A stretch of 64,000 bases of DNA from CAVUDO01 sp963740255 (GTDB lineage Bacteria; Actinomycetota; Actinomycetes; Mycobacteriales; Cryptosporangiaceae), in the NCBI GenBank assembly GCA_963740255.1, contig CAVUDO010000002.1, positions 124,001 to 188,000 of the forward strand. Reading direction: 5' to 3'. Of the stretch, positions 8,092-15,878 are shown piece after piece (the stretch's first letter is position 1; the number at the start of each line of letters is the position of its first letter). Position numbers and translations under genes: made by a program. The notes beneath the pieces are model-generated. The model did not search any database, was not told where the DNA came from, and worked only from the letters and a program-made list of their open reading frames with translations.

Positions 8092-8585
8092 GTGAGGTTT
8101 CCGAGGTAGCGGTGGTCGGGATGCTGCTGGCCGACTACGCGGCTAGTGATGCGGCCAACAAGCTGAACGTCATAGGCGGCGGCGTGGCCGTCGTGGGCTT
8201 CGTGCCGGCGTTGAACCAGACGGCCGCGTTTTCGGTTGTAGTGACGGTGTCCGTTCCGCCGTCGCACTACAACTCAGAATGCTCGATGGAACTCGTTCTG
8301 GAAGACCCGACTGGAACTCCGGTCTCGCTCCCGGGGCCGACTGGTGAACCACAGATCATACGGGTCGGACAGGTTGTTAAGTTCGAAGAGCCCAAGACTC
8401 AGCCCGGCATTCCACGGGGATCACTGCGTAGTCGAAACCAATGGGTATTGGGCTTCGCGACAGGGCTTCCACTCGCGTTGGGCCAGAAGTACGTGTGGCG
8501 AGTGAAGATCGACCACGAGACACGGGACGAATGGACGGAGGAGTTCTTCGTGCCAGGGCCGACGCCTGGCCTCGTCCTCGGGTAA
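8088..8585 (+). CDS. DUF6941 family protein
   Basis: A 165-residue predicted beta-sandwich protein without signal peptide or membrane segment. The N-terminal pattern VVGMLLADYA followed by KLNVIGGG and a run of alternating beta strands is the hallmark I associate with DUF6941; function is unknown. It overlaps the upstream antitoxin-like gene by 4 nt and is followed by about 270 bp without a gene and then an IS remnant. Its third-position GC and codon use look somewhat lower than the surrounding core genes, which fits an accessory segment. Confidence 0.65.
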   Translation: MSEVSEVAVVGMLLADYAASDAANKLNVIGGGVAVVGFVPALNQTAAFSVVVTVSVPPSHYNSECSMELVLEDPTGTPVSLPGPTGEPQIIRVGQVVKFEEPKTQPGIPRGSLRSRNQWVLGFATGLPLALGQKYVWRVKIDHETRDEWTEEFFVPGPTPGLVLG

Positions 8586-8855
8586 CACGCCGCCTTCCGT
8601 CCGTAGATCGACCCCGCCATCCCGTCTGCCGTCGTCCCACCGATTCGGGAGCGCGGCAGGTCCTGGTGTGCTCGGCTCTGCCTGGGACGCCGGTGGGCGG
8701 GATGGCACAACCAACCTCCCGAGCTGCACGATCGGAACGCCGTGGCCCATCCCGGAGCCAGAGTGCCCCCGCCGGAGGCGTCTAGATCGAAACTCGTAGT
8801 CGTGGGTGCGGCCGGGCGCGGCCGATGCCGGCCATGATGGCGTGCAGCGGTTCAT
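8586..8855. other. Gene-free gap before the IS nest
   Basis: About 270 bp between the DUF6941 stop and the IS3-type remnant. I see no start/stop pair with family resemblance, no tRNA and no clear hairpin. It may contain the decayed distal part of the IS3-type element. Confidence 0.4.
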
Positions 8856-9520
8856 CCCGAGCTCCTTGCGCAGCTGCCGAACCAGCCGGACCGCTCGAGC
8901 CTTGTCTCCCGGTGAATAGCGACGCGCCGTCGGCTTCCCAGGTGTGCCTTGATTACCGGCTCTTCACAGTTGAGGGTGTAGCGCGGGTCGGCGCGTCGGT
9001 TGCTGGTAGAGGTCGAGGTCTTCCGATGATGGGGGTTCTGACGCCGCCCATCTGGAAGACCTCGACGTGCCTGACGCTACCTTCGCTGGCCCTGACCTGA
9101 CCACGTTCTGCCGCCTGGACGAGCTCGGTCTTGAAGTGACCGGGCAGCGACTGGAGCCCGACCGTGCGGTGCTGGCCTGCCGAGTCGTGGAGCCCGACGC
9201 CTGGTGCCGGCGCTGCGGCTGCGAGGGTGCGGCCCGGGACAGCGTGGTCCGGCGGCTGGCGCACGAGCCGCTGGGGTGGCGACCGACGACGCTGGAAGTC
9301 ACGGTCGGCCGGTACCGGTGCACCGGGTGCGGGCACGTGTGGCGCCAGGACACCACCAGGGCCGCCGAGGCGAGGGCGAAGCTGTCCCGGCGTGGCCTGC
9401 GGTGGGCGTTGGAGGGCATCGTGTGTCAGCACCTGAGCGTGGCCCGTGTCGCCGAAGGGCTCGGGGTGGCGTGGAACACCGCGAACGACGCGGTCCTGGC
9501 CGAGGGCAGACGGGTCTTGA

Positions 9521-10964
9521 GGCTCTTCGAAGTTGACCGGGCTGGCGGGGTTCGGCGCGTCTGACGCGTTGGGGCTCGTGGCCTCTGAACACTGGCTGTT
9601 CCTACGCAGTCAGGAACGAGGCCACGAGCTTGAGCAACGGTACGTCGTTGCTGCTCGGCTTGCAGGGCGTCACGGTGGACCGTGTCGTGCTGCGGGTCGA
9701 CGGCACCCGGGAAGTGCATGTGTCCACATCGGATCTAGCGGCGGCGGGTTGTCCGTCGTGCGGGGAACTCTCGACCTCGCCGAAGCAGTGGGTGAGCACC
9801 CGGCCGCGGGACCTGCCGTACGGGGAGGCGCCGCTGGTGGTGGTGTGGCGCAAACGGCGGTGGCGGTGCCAGTCGGCGGGGTGCCCGGTCGGGTCGTTCA
9901 CCGAGTCGATCCCGGAGGTGCCGGCTCGGGCCAGGGTGACCGGCCGGGTGCGCCGGGCGATCGGGGCGGCGGTCGGGGACGCGAACCGGGCGGTCAGTGA
10001 GGTCGCCGGGGCGTTCGGGGTGTCTTGGCCGACCGCGCACGCCGCGGTCATCGACGCGGCCGCGGCGGCGCTGCACGAGGCGCAACCCACGACGGTGCTG
10101 GGGGTCGATGAGACCCGCCGGGGTAAGCCCCGGTGGGAACCCGACCCGGTCACCGGCCGGTGGACCCGGATCGACCGGTGGGACACCGGCTTCGTCGACC
10201 TGGCCGGCGTCCAGGGCCTGTTAGGGCAGGCCACCGGGCGGACGAAGGCGACGGTGGTGGACTGGCTGGGCGGGCAGACGCCGCAGTTCCGGGCCGCGAT
10301 CCGCTACGTGGTGATCGACCCAGCGGCGGTCTACCGCTCGGCGATCACCGCCGACCTCCTTCCGAACGCGCAGGTTGTGGTCGACCATTTCCACCTGGTC
10401 AAGCTGGCCAACGACGCGCTCACCGACGTCCGCCGCCGCCAGACCTGGGCCCTGCGCGGACGGCGGGGCCGCAGACTCGACCCGGAGTGGGCCAACCGGC
10501 GGCGGCTACTCACCGGAGCTGGCCGCCTCACCGAGAAGTCGTTCACCCGGATGTGGAATGAGCTGCTCACCCACGACCCGACCGGGCAGATCCTCACCGC
10601 CTGGATCGCCAAGGAAGAACTACGCAGCCTGCTCGCCCTCGCCCGCACCGACCCGGCCCGTCACCTCGTCCGGGCCCGCCTCGGCGACTTCTACACCTGG
10701 TGCTCCCGCGCCGACATTCCCGAACTGCACCGCCTCGCCACCACCGTGGAGAACTGGTGGCCCGAGATCGAACGGTTCATCCAGACCGGCCTGACCAACG
10801 CCCGGACCGAGGCCATCAACCGCGTCATCAAAGACGTCGGACGACGCGCCTGCGGATTCCGCAACCCCGACAACCACCGCCGCCGAGTACGGTTCCACTG
10901 CACCCGGAACACACGCCGAGTGCCAGCCACACCAGCGGCCAAGCCCGCCTAAGTTCGAAGAGCC
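9521..10964 (+). mobile_element. ISL3-family element (inner), apparently intact
   Basis: A 1444-bp element with terminal inverted repeats GGCTCTTCGAA (9521-9531) and TTCGAAGAGCC (10954-10964), flanked by the 8-bp direct repeat GGTCTTGA at 9513-9520 and 10965-10972. It lies within codon 152 of the outer transposase. The exact duplications and an undamaged transposase point to a recent insertion. Confidence 0.95.
9630..10952 (+). CDS. ISL3-family transposase (inner element)
   Basis: A 440-residue DDE transposase that starts at TTG 9630. An N-terminal zinc ribbon (CPSCGELS and WRCQSAGCPVGSF) is followed by a helix-turn-helix (about residues 110-145, SEVAGAFGVSWPTAHAAV) and the catalytic core: LGVDETRRG, VVDHFHLVKLANDAL, and NARTEAINRVIKDVGR. 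It is a different ISL3 subgroup from the outer element: the zinc ribbon and core differ throughout. No frameshift is seen. The stop lies a few bases before the right inverted repeat. Confidence 0.93.
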   Translation: MSNGTSLLLGLQGVTVDRVVLRVDGTREVHVSTSDLAAAGCPSCGELSTSPKQWVSTRPRDLPYGEAPLVVVWRKRRWRCQSAGCPVGSFTESIPEVPARARVTGRVRRAIGAAVGDANRAVSEVAGAFGVSWPTAHAAVIDAAAAALHEAQPTTVLGVDETRRGKPRWEPDPVTGRWTRIDRWDTGFVDLAGVQGLLGQATGRTKATVVDWLGGQTPQFRAAIRYVVIDPAAVYRSAITADLLPNAQVVVDHFHLVKLANDALTDVRRRQTWALRGRRGRRLDPEWANRRRLLTGAGRLTEKSFTRMWNELLTHDPTGQILTAWIAKEELRSLLALARTDPARHLVRARLGDFYTWCSRADIPELHRLATTVENWWPEIERFIQTGLTNARTEAINRVIKDVGRRACGFRNPDNHRRRVRFHCTRNTRRVPATPAAKPA

Positions 10965-11980
10965 GGTCTTGATCGGCGACCCTGCCCGGTTCGACGGGGT
11001 GAGCGTGATCGGGGTCGATGAGCACGTCTGGAGACACACCCGCCGTGGCGACAAGTACGTCACCGTGATCATCGACCTGACCCCGGTCCGCAGCGGCACA
11101 GGGCCGGCCAGGCTGCTGGACATGGTCGCCGGCCGCTCCAAACAGGCCTTCAAGCAGTGGCTCGCCGCACGACCCCAGCAGTGGCGCCAGGGCGTGGAAG
11201 TGGTCGCGATGGACGGCTTCACCGGGTTCAAGACCGCGACCGCTGAGGAGATGCCCGACGCCGTCGCAGTGATGGACCCCTTCCACGTCGTCCGCCTGGC
11301 CGGCGACGCCCTGGACCGGTGCCGCAGGCGGGTCCAGCAGGACACCCACGGTCACCGCGGCCGCAAGAACGATCCGCTCTATCGCGCGCGGCGGACCCTG
11401 CACACCGGCGCGGACCTGCTCACCGACAAGCAGACCCAGCGACTGACGGCGCTGTTCGCCACCGATGAGCACGTCCAGGTCGAGACCACCTGGGGCATCT
11501 ACCAGCAGATGATCGCCGCCTACCGCGAGCCCGACCGCACCCGAGGCCGCGATCTGATGAGCAAGCTGATCGAGTCGGTCAGCCACGGCGTCCCCGCCGC
11601 CTTGACCGAGATCATCACCCTCGGGCGGACCCTGACCAAACGCGCCGGCGACGTCCTGGCCTACTTCGACCGCCCCGGCACCTCCAACGGCCCAACCGAG
11701 GCGATCAACGGCCGCCTCGAGCACCTGCGCGGCTCCGCCCTCGGGTTCCGCAACCTCACCAACTACATCGCCAGATCACTGCTCGAGACCGGCGGGTTCA
11801 GACCCCGACTACACCCTCGTCTGTGAAGAGCCTGATTACCCATGGCTCCATCCTCGTTTCCAAGGTCAGGAGCCTCCAAGCAACCCAGTGCGGTTCAATG
11901 GCACGGAGCCTTGAACGGCCCAGCTACGACGGCGATCCAGTGCGGCGGAGTGTGCCGTTGGCCTGGGCCGAGGTGGTTGG

Positions 11981-12051
11981 AGCGGACGACGGGAATCGAA
12001 CCCGCGTAGCCAGTTTGGAAGACTGGGGCTCTACCATTGAGCTACGTCCGC
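11981..12051 (-). tRNA. tRNA-Gly (anticodon TCC)
   Basis: Read on the minus strand from GCGGACG at 12051: the acceptor arm pairs with CGTCCGC, the D arm is GCTC-AATGGTA-GAGC, the anticodon stem-loop CCAGT-CTTCCAA-ACTGG gives TCC, and the T arm is GCGGG-TTCGATT-CCCGT. CCA is not encoded. It lies about 140 bp from the IS nest and 86 bp from tRNA-Pro on the other strand. Confidence 0.96.
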
Positions 12052-12137
12052 ACGCCGCCGTGCTGGCAGCCCGTTCAGCCTACCGGGAACGCGGGCGCGG
12101 CCGGTCGTAGGCGCACCCTAGACTGGCGGAGCCGTCA

Positions 12138-12214
12138 CGGGGTGTGGCGCAGCTTGGTAGCGCACTCGCTTTGGGAGCGAGGGGCCGTGGGTTCAAATCC
12201 CGCCACCCCGACCA
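12138..12214 (+). tRNA. tRNA-Pro (anticodon TGG)
   Basis: CGGGGTG pairs with CACCCCG; the D arm is GCGC-AGCTTGGTA-GCGC; the anticodon stem-loop CTCGC-TTTGGGA-GCGAG gives TGG; the T arm contains GGTTCAAATCC. ACCA follows at 12211-12214, so CCA is encoded, unlike the neighbouring tRNA-Gly. Confidence 0.96.
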
Positions 12215-12312
12215 GCCGAACGTCGTTCTGAGGCGTCCGGAAGCTCTGTCGACGGTGGCGGGTACCGTTTGCCGGCGAACAGGCTTCCGAGGCCAGGTCT
12301 CCTCATGTCGAT

Positions 12313-12621
12313 CTACAGGTCGAGCGCGGCGCGCAAGGCGATGTCGACCTGTTCCAGCGTGGAGGGCGCGAGGTCGCCGAGGTGCTCCCCGGGCGCGAAG
12401 GAACTCTTGCTCAACGGACCGACGGTCGCTGCGCGGGCGTAGCCGGCAACCGGGGTCTCCACACGGACGGATACCAGCGAACCTGTCTCGCCGGGTTCGT
12501 CGCGAATATGGACACACAACACATCGGTGCGGGTGTCGGTCAGCGCGTCGTGGCCGACGATCACGACCGTGCGTTCGGAACGACCCAGCACCAGCACCCG
12601 CCAGACCTGGCCGCGCCTCAC
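12313..12621 (-). CDS. MazF/PemK-like toxin
   Basis: A 102-residue protein with the PemK/MazF beta-barrel order: an initial RRGQVWRVLV strand, the RTVVIVGHD strand and a later AATVGPLSKSSF segment that corresponds to the conserved region before the C-terminal helix. MazF toxins are sequence-specific mRNA endoribonucleases. I chose the GTG at 12621 because it overlaps the upstream antitoxin stop as GTGA; a longer frame begins at 12663. The second element of a two-gene operon on the minus strand. Confidence 0.75.
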   Translation of the reverse strand: MRRGQVWRVLVLGRSERTVVIVGHDALTDTRTDVLCVHIRDEPGETGSLVSVRVETPVAGYARAATVGPLSKSSFAPGEHLGDLAPSTLEQVDIALRAALDL

Positions 12622-12830
12622 CGATCCGTTGTCTCGATGGCGGTGGCCACTGCTTCCAACCACTCAGGTTCGGTGGGCGGCTCGATCCTGGCAGCCTCAC
12701 GGATCAGATAGTCACGCAACGCTCGATCGGTCAGCGCTGACAACGACTCACCGCGCCGCTGCGCGACCACGCGGGCGGCTTGCGCGGTCGGTTGCCGCAC
12801 CGTGATCGTCAACTTCTCAGTGGTCCGCAT
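12618..12830 (-). CDS. Antitoxin of the MazF-like toxin (ribbon-helix-helix type)
   Basis: About 70 residues starting MRTTEKLTITVRQ. A short beta strand followed by two helices (AARVVAQRRGESLSALTDRAL) fits a ribbon-helix-helix DNA-binding domain; the acidic C-terminus (EPPTEPEWLEAV) would be the toxin-binding tail. Starts at 12830 or at the in-frame ATG 12842 are both possible. It overlaps the toxin gene by 4 nt. A palindrome sits 10-22 bp upstream, depending on the start, a natural autoregulatory site. Confidence 0.7.
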   Translation of the reverse strand: MRTTEKLTITVRQPTAQAARVVAQRRGESLSALTDRALRDYLIREAARIEPPTEPEWLEAVATAIETTDR

Positions 12831-12851
12831 TCGTGGCAGCATATCATCGGC

Positions 12852-12866
12852 CGTATCGACGATACG
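12852..12866. promoter_or_regulatory. Palindromic operator candidate of the MazF-like module
   Basis: CGTATCG-A-CGATACG, a perfect inverted repeat with 7-bp arms and one central base, lies directly upstream of the antitoxin start. Ribbon-helix-helix antitoxins commonly repress their own operon through such a site. Confidence 0.6.
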
Positions 12867-12954
12867 ACCGGAAGGGATCTTCCTAGTACGCATCAAGAAA
12901 GTGACGTGTAGGAGAGATGCGGCTGCCTCGGCTCGGCGCGCGAAGAGGCCCTGC

Positions 12955-14445
12955 TCAGAGCGGGATCGTGAACTCGTCCTCAACCGGAGGGTCGAGCTCG
13001 TGCTCACGGCAGCCCGTGGCGGCGAAGCAGCGCACCCGTAGGGCGTCCGCGCTGGCGTCCACCCGCAGGAAGCTCTTGAACAGCGGCGGTTCGTCCCAGT
13101 CGGAGAACTCCGAGAAGTAGCGCTGGAAGAACCGTCCGACCGGCAGCAGGCTGAGAATGCGCGCCGCCCGCCGGGTGCGGGAGGTGACCTCGGGCAGGTC
13201 GCCGGTCCGCGGCGGGATGTTCCCGGTCCGCTCGGCCATCAGCGCCATGGCCTGGTCGGGCGGGATCCACAGCCGCCCACGCGCCCGCAGTCGCCGGTCG
13301 TAGAGCTGGCTGTAGAACGACAGCGAGTCGCCGCGCAACGGGTAGCAGCGGAAGTCGGCCTCGTCCACGCCTCCCACCGTCACCCGCGGGATCGTGTGCG
13401 TGGCGTGCATGAACGCGCCGCCGCCGCCCGAGACGACGTACTGGATCGTCCGGCCGCCCACCCGTACGGGATACCGCTGGTAGTTGTGCGTATCGCCACC
13501 GACCACCGCGACGTAGCCACACGCCGGGTCGCGCACGAGGTCGTCCACCGTGCCGCCGTCCTCGATGGGGCACGGTTCGTAGTTGTCGTTGTCGTAGATC
13601 GGCACGCCGGTGAGCAGCACCTTCGGACGCGGGCCGGCCGAGACCCGCCGGAGCCACGCGCCCTGCTCGGCGTCGAGTTCGCCGGTGATGCCGACGTCGA
13701 TGCCCACCAACCGGATCGTGCCGGTGTCCATGAACCAGTACGGCCCTGGCTGGGTGGCCTGCTGCCCGGGTTCGGCGCGCAACGCCTGCCCGCCGCCGAG
13801 CGCGGGCTCGTCGGCCACCGAAGGCGCCGCCCACAGCCACCGCCGCAGCCACGCCCGGGTGAACGGCCGTGGCCGCACCTCCGCGGGCACCATGCGCGCG
13901 TCGCAGAACACCCGCATGAATCCGCCCAGCCCGTCGTACCAGTCGTGGTTGCCCGGTACGGCGTAGATCGGCCCGGGATAGCGTTGGTAGGGCCGGTAGA
14001 ACTTGTCCGGGTACTCGTTGACGCTGCCCGTCGGGTAGACGACGTCACCGACGATCACCGCGAACGCCGTCCCGCGTCCGACCTCGAGCAGGCCCGGGAC
14101 CACGGCGTACTGCGACTGGTCGCCCTCGCCTGTGTCGGCGAGCAGCAGGAACGAGAACGTCGCCGGATCGGCGCGGTCGATCGGGATGTCCGGGTCGGCG
14201 CCGCGCCCGCGCTGGGCCTCGACCCACAGCCGACGCACCTCGTTCGTCGGGTTGCCGAGCATCCGCGCGAGCACGTCGTTGCGGGAGCGCCACAGCACCG
14301 ACGGACGGAGCCAGGAGAACCTCGGCGCGCGGGCCGGTAACAGGTGGCCGAACGAACCGGGTTCCCCGCAGGTCCAGCCGGCGTTGGCGGCCGAGACCCG
14401 GGACGAGCCGGGCGTCGAAGCCCCGCCGTCGCTGCCGCCTCGCAT
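12955..14445 (-). CDS. Calcineurin-like metallophosphoesterase
   Basis: A 496-residue protein with the metallophosphoesterase motif series in order: LLLADTGEGD (a D-x-G rather than D-x-H first motif), VIVGDVVYP, VPGNHDWYDG near residue 170, and GGDTHNYQRYPV near residue 330. Substrate is not predictable. There is no signal peptide, so it is probably cytosolic. I chose ATG 14445; the open frame continues 54 nt upstream without a good start. It shares its strand with the AI-2E gene but is separated by about 80 bp. Confidence 0.8.
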   Translation of the reverse strand: MRGGSDGGASTPGSSRVSAANAGWTCGEPGSFGHLLPARAPRFSWLRPSVLWRSRNDVLARMLGNPTNEVRRLWVEAQRGRGADPDIPIDRADPATFSFLLLADTGEGDQSQYAVVPGLLEVGRGTAFAVIVGDVVYPTGSVNEYPDKFYRPYQRYPGPIYAVPGNHDWYDGLGGFMRVFCDARMVPAEVRPRPFTRAWLRRWLWAAPSVADEPALGGGQALRAEPGQQATQPGPYWFMDTGTIRLVGIDVGITGELDAEQGAWLRRVSAGPRPKVLLTGVPIYDNDNYEPCPIEDGGTVDDLVRDPACGYVAVVGGDTHNYQRYPVRVGGRTIQYVVSGGGGAFMHATHTIPRVTVGGVDEADFRCYPLRGDSLSFYSQLYDRRLRARGRLWIPPDQAMALMAERTGNIPPRTGDLPEVTSRTRRAARILSLLPVGRFFQRYFSEFSDWDEPPLFKSFLRVDASADALRVRCFAATGCREHELDPPVEDEFTIPL

Positions 14446-14524
14446 GTGCACAGACGTTACGGCCCGGCGGCAACGGCCCGGCGCTCGGCCCGTCGGCACC
14501 CGCCGGGCGAGGCCCGCCGCCGAA

Positions 14525-15619
14525 TCAGCCCGCGGATGCGGCGGCTTCGCTCCCGTCCGTGCCGGCCCCCGGCGATCCGTCCTGTTGACGCGACGTCCAC
14601 AGGTCGCGGGCGATGACTCGGAGGATGCTGGCCACCGGGATCGCGAACAACGCCCCGACGATGCCGCCCAGGCTGCCGCCGACGAGGATCGCGACGAGCA
14701 CGGTGAGGGCGTTCAGCGACACCGTTCTGGACATGATGTACGGCGACAGCAGGTAGTTCTCCACCTGCTGGTAGATCAGGAAGAAGACGACCAGCACGAT
14801 GCCGGTGGGCACCGAGTGGATGAACCCGAAGAAGACCACGCCGACGGCACCGATCAGTCCGCCGAACATCGGGATCAGGTCGGCCACGGCCACGAACAGC
14901 GCGAGCAGGCCGGCGTACGGGACGCCGAGGACGAGCAGGATGACGTAGGTGCCCGTCCCGAGGATCAGGCTGATCAGCAGGTTCCCGTTGACGTAGCCGG
15001 TGACCGACCGGGCACACTCGGCGCCCACCCGCAGCACCCGTTCCCGCCTCTGCTCCGGCAGCAGCGACGCCGCGGCGCCCACCAGCTTCGGACCGTTCTG
15101 CACCATCAGGTACGTGAGCACGATGATCGTGATGAGCGCGATCACGCCGGACAGCGCCGTCTGGGCGATCTGCAGCGCCGGCGTCCCGAGCTTGCCGAGC
15201 AGCTCCTGGACCTTCTCGCCGTCCCTGGGGAGGTAGCTCTCCAGGTTGAACCGCTGCACGAGCTCACCGAGCGCGCCCTTGCCGGCGCGGATGTCCTCGA
15301 TCAGGCCGGGCACCTGCTTGGCGAACTGCTGTCCCTCGCTCACCAGCGGTGCGATGAACGCCGTGGCCATGCCGGCGATCGCCACCGTCCCGACCAGGAA
15401 CACCAGCAGGGTCGCCAGCCACCGACGTCCCCGGGTGATCCGCCGCTCCGTCCAGGACACCGCCGGGTGCAGCGCGATCGCGAGGAACGCGGCGACGAGC
15501 ATCCAGACCAGCACCTGCTGGATCTGCAGCACGAACAGCACCGCCACGTAGGTCAGCAGGACCATGCCGACGGCGGCGGCGATCGTGCGCACCGGCACCC
15601 GCTCCCGGGTCGCTGGCAT
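14525..15619 (-). CDS. AI-2E family transporter (PerM-like permease)
   Basis: A 364-residue polytopic membrane protein with about eight transmembrane segments in the family pattern: two close N-terminal segments (VGMVLLTYVAVLFVLQI and VWMLVAAFLAIAL), the motif ALHPAVSWTERR, and a C-terminal bundle with PMFGGLIGAVGVV and the conserved LVGGSLGGIVGALFAIPVAS. The family exports varied small molecules; the autoinducer link is historical. The start is ATG 15619. Confidence 0.88.
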   Translation of the reverse strand: MPATRERVPVRTIAAAVGMVLLTYVAVLFVLQIQQVLVWMLVAAFLAIALHPAVSWTERRITRGRRWLATLLVFLVGTVAIAGMATAFIAPLVSEGQQFAKQVPGLIEDIRAGKGALGELVQRFNLESYLPRDGEKVQELLGKLGTPALQIAQTALSGVIALITIIVLTYLMVQNGPKLVGAAASLLPEQRRERVLRVGAECARSVTGYVNGNLLISLILGTGTYVILLVLGVPYAGLLALFVAVADLIPMFGGLIGAVGVVFFGFIHSVPTGIVLVVFFLIYQQVENYLLSPYIMSRTVSLNALTVLVAILVGGSLGGIVGALFAIPVASILRVIARDLWTSRQQDGSPGAGTDGSEAAASAG

Positions 15620-15878
15620 CTGGCGCTCCCTACCCGGCGGCCGAACCGCCGATCACATTGCGGTGCCCGGCCAGTATCCCGATTCCCCGGGTTCCAGGCA
15701 CGGTTCGTCCGAGGTGTCGTCCGCGGCGCGGACGCGAGCGCCTGTCCGCTTCCCGACACCGCGGCGACCGGGGCTGGACGGAGGACAACCTTTCCGGACG
15801 CCAGGGCATCCCATCTCGCATGGAAACCTCGATACGGAGACGGACCGGCGTTCGCGCAACCTCACCGGGGGCCCGCGC

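Larger units (their letters stand above)
9067..11826 (+). pseudogene. ISL3 transposase (outer), interrupted by a second ISL3 element
   Basis: The N-terminal part is 9067-9520 and the C-terminal part 10973-11826. Joining them across a single GGTCTTGA restores one continuous frame of 435 residues with no other lesion. The N-terminus has the CxxC...CxxC zinc-ribbon (WCRRCGCEG and YRCTGCGHVW) and a helix-turn-helix; the C-terminal part has the DDE residues in VIGVDEHVW, VMDPFHVVRLAGDA and NGPTEAINGRLEHLRG. The start is GTG 9067. As it stands no functional transposase is made from this copy. Confidence 0.92.
8958..11832 (+). mobile_element. ISL3-family element (outer), interrupted
   Basis: Bounded by 24-bp imperfect terminal inverted repeats (8958-8981 and 11809-11832, two mismatches) that begin GGCTCTTCACAG, and flanked by the 8-bp direct repeat TGATTACC at 8950-8957 and 11833-11840. 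An 8-bp duplication and GGCTCTTC ends are typical of ISL3. Without the inner insertion and one copy of its target repeat the element is 1423 bp, a normal ISL3 length. Confidence 0.95.
8856..11843 (-). pseudogene. IS3-type orfA remnant, split by an ISL3 insertion
   Basis: On the minus strand the ATG at 11841-11843 is followed by GGT AAT CA, then interrupted; the reading frame resumes at 8949 and runs to about 8856. Joined across one copy of the 8-bp duplication it gives a 34-residue N-terminus with the IS3 OrfA signature RRYSPGDKARAVRLV then RQLRKELG. After ELG the frame no longer resembles a transposase, so this is a 5' fragment. The ISL3 element entered at codons 2-4. The family call rests on the helix-turn-helix start only. 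Confidence 0.7.

Noticed and set aside
8825..9100. 91-codon plus-strand ORF across the left end of the outer ISL3 element
   Set aside because: It crosses the IS boundary and the minus strand carries the IS3 orfA remnant; it is a by-product of the insertion.
10969..11826. Separate 285-residue transposase gene starting at TTG 10969
   Set aside because: It is the C-terminal part of the outer transposase; the TTG belongs to the target duplication and no SD precedes it.
7238..12900. Prophage or integrative element using the tRNA genes as attachment site
   Set aside because: No integrase, no phage structural gene and no direct repeat of a tRNA 3' end could be found; the stretch is explained by IS elements and small accessory modules.
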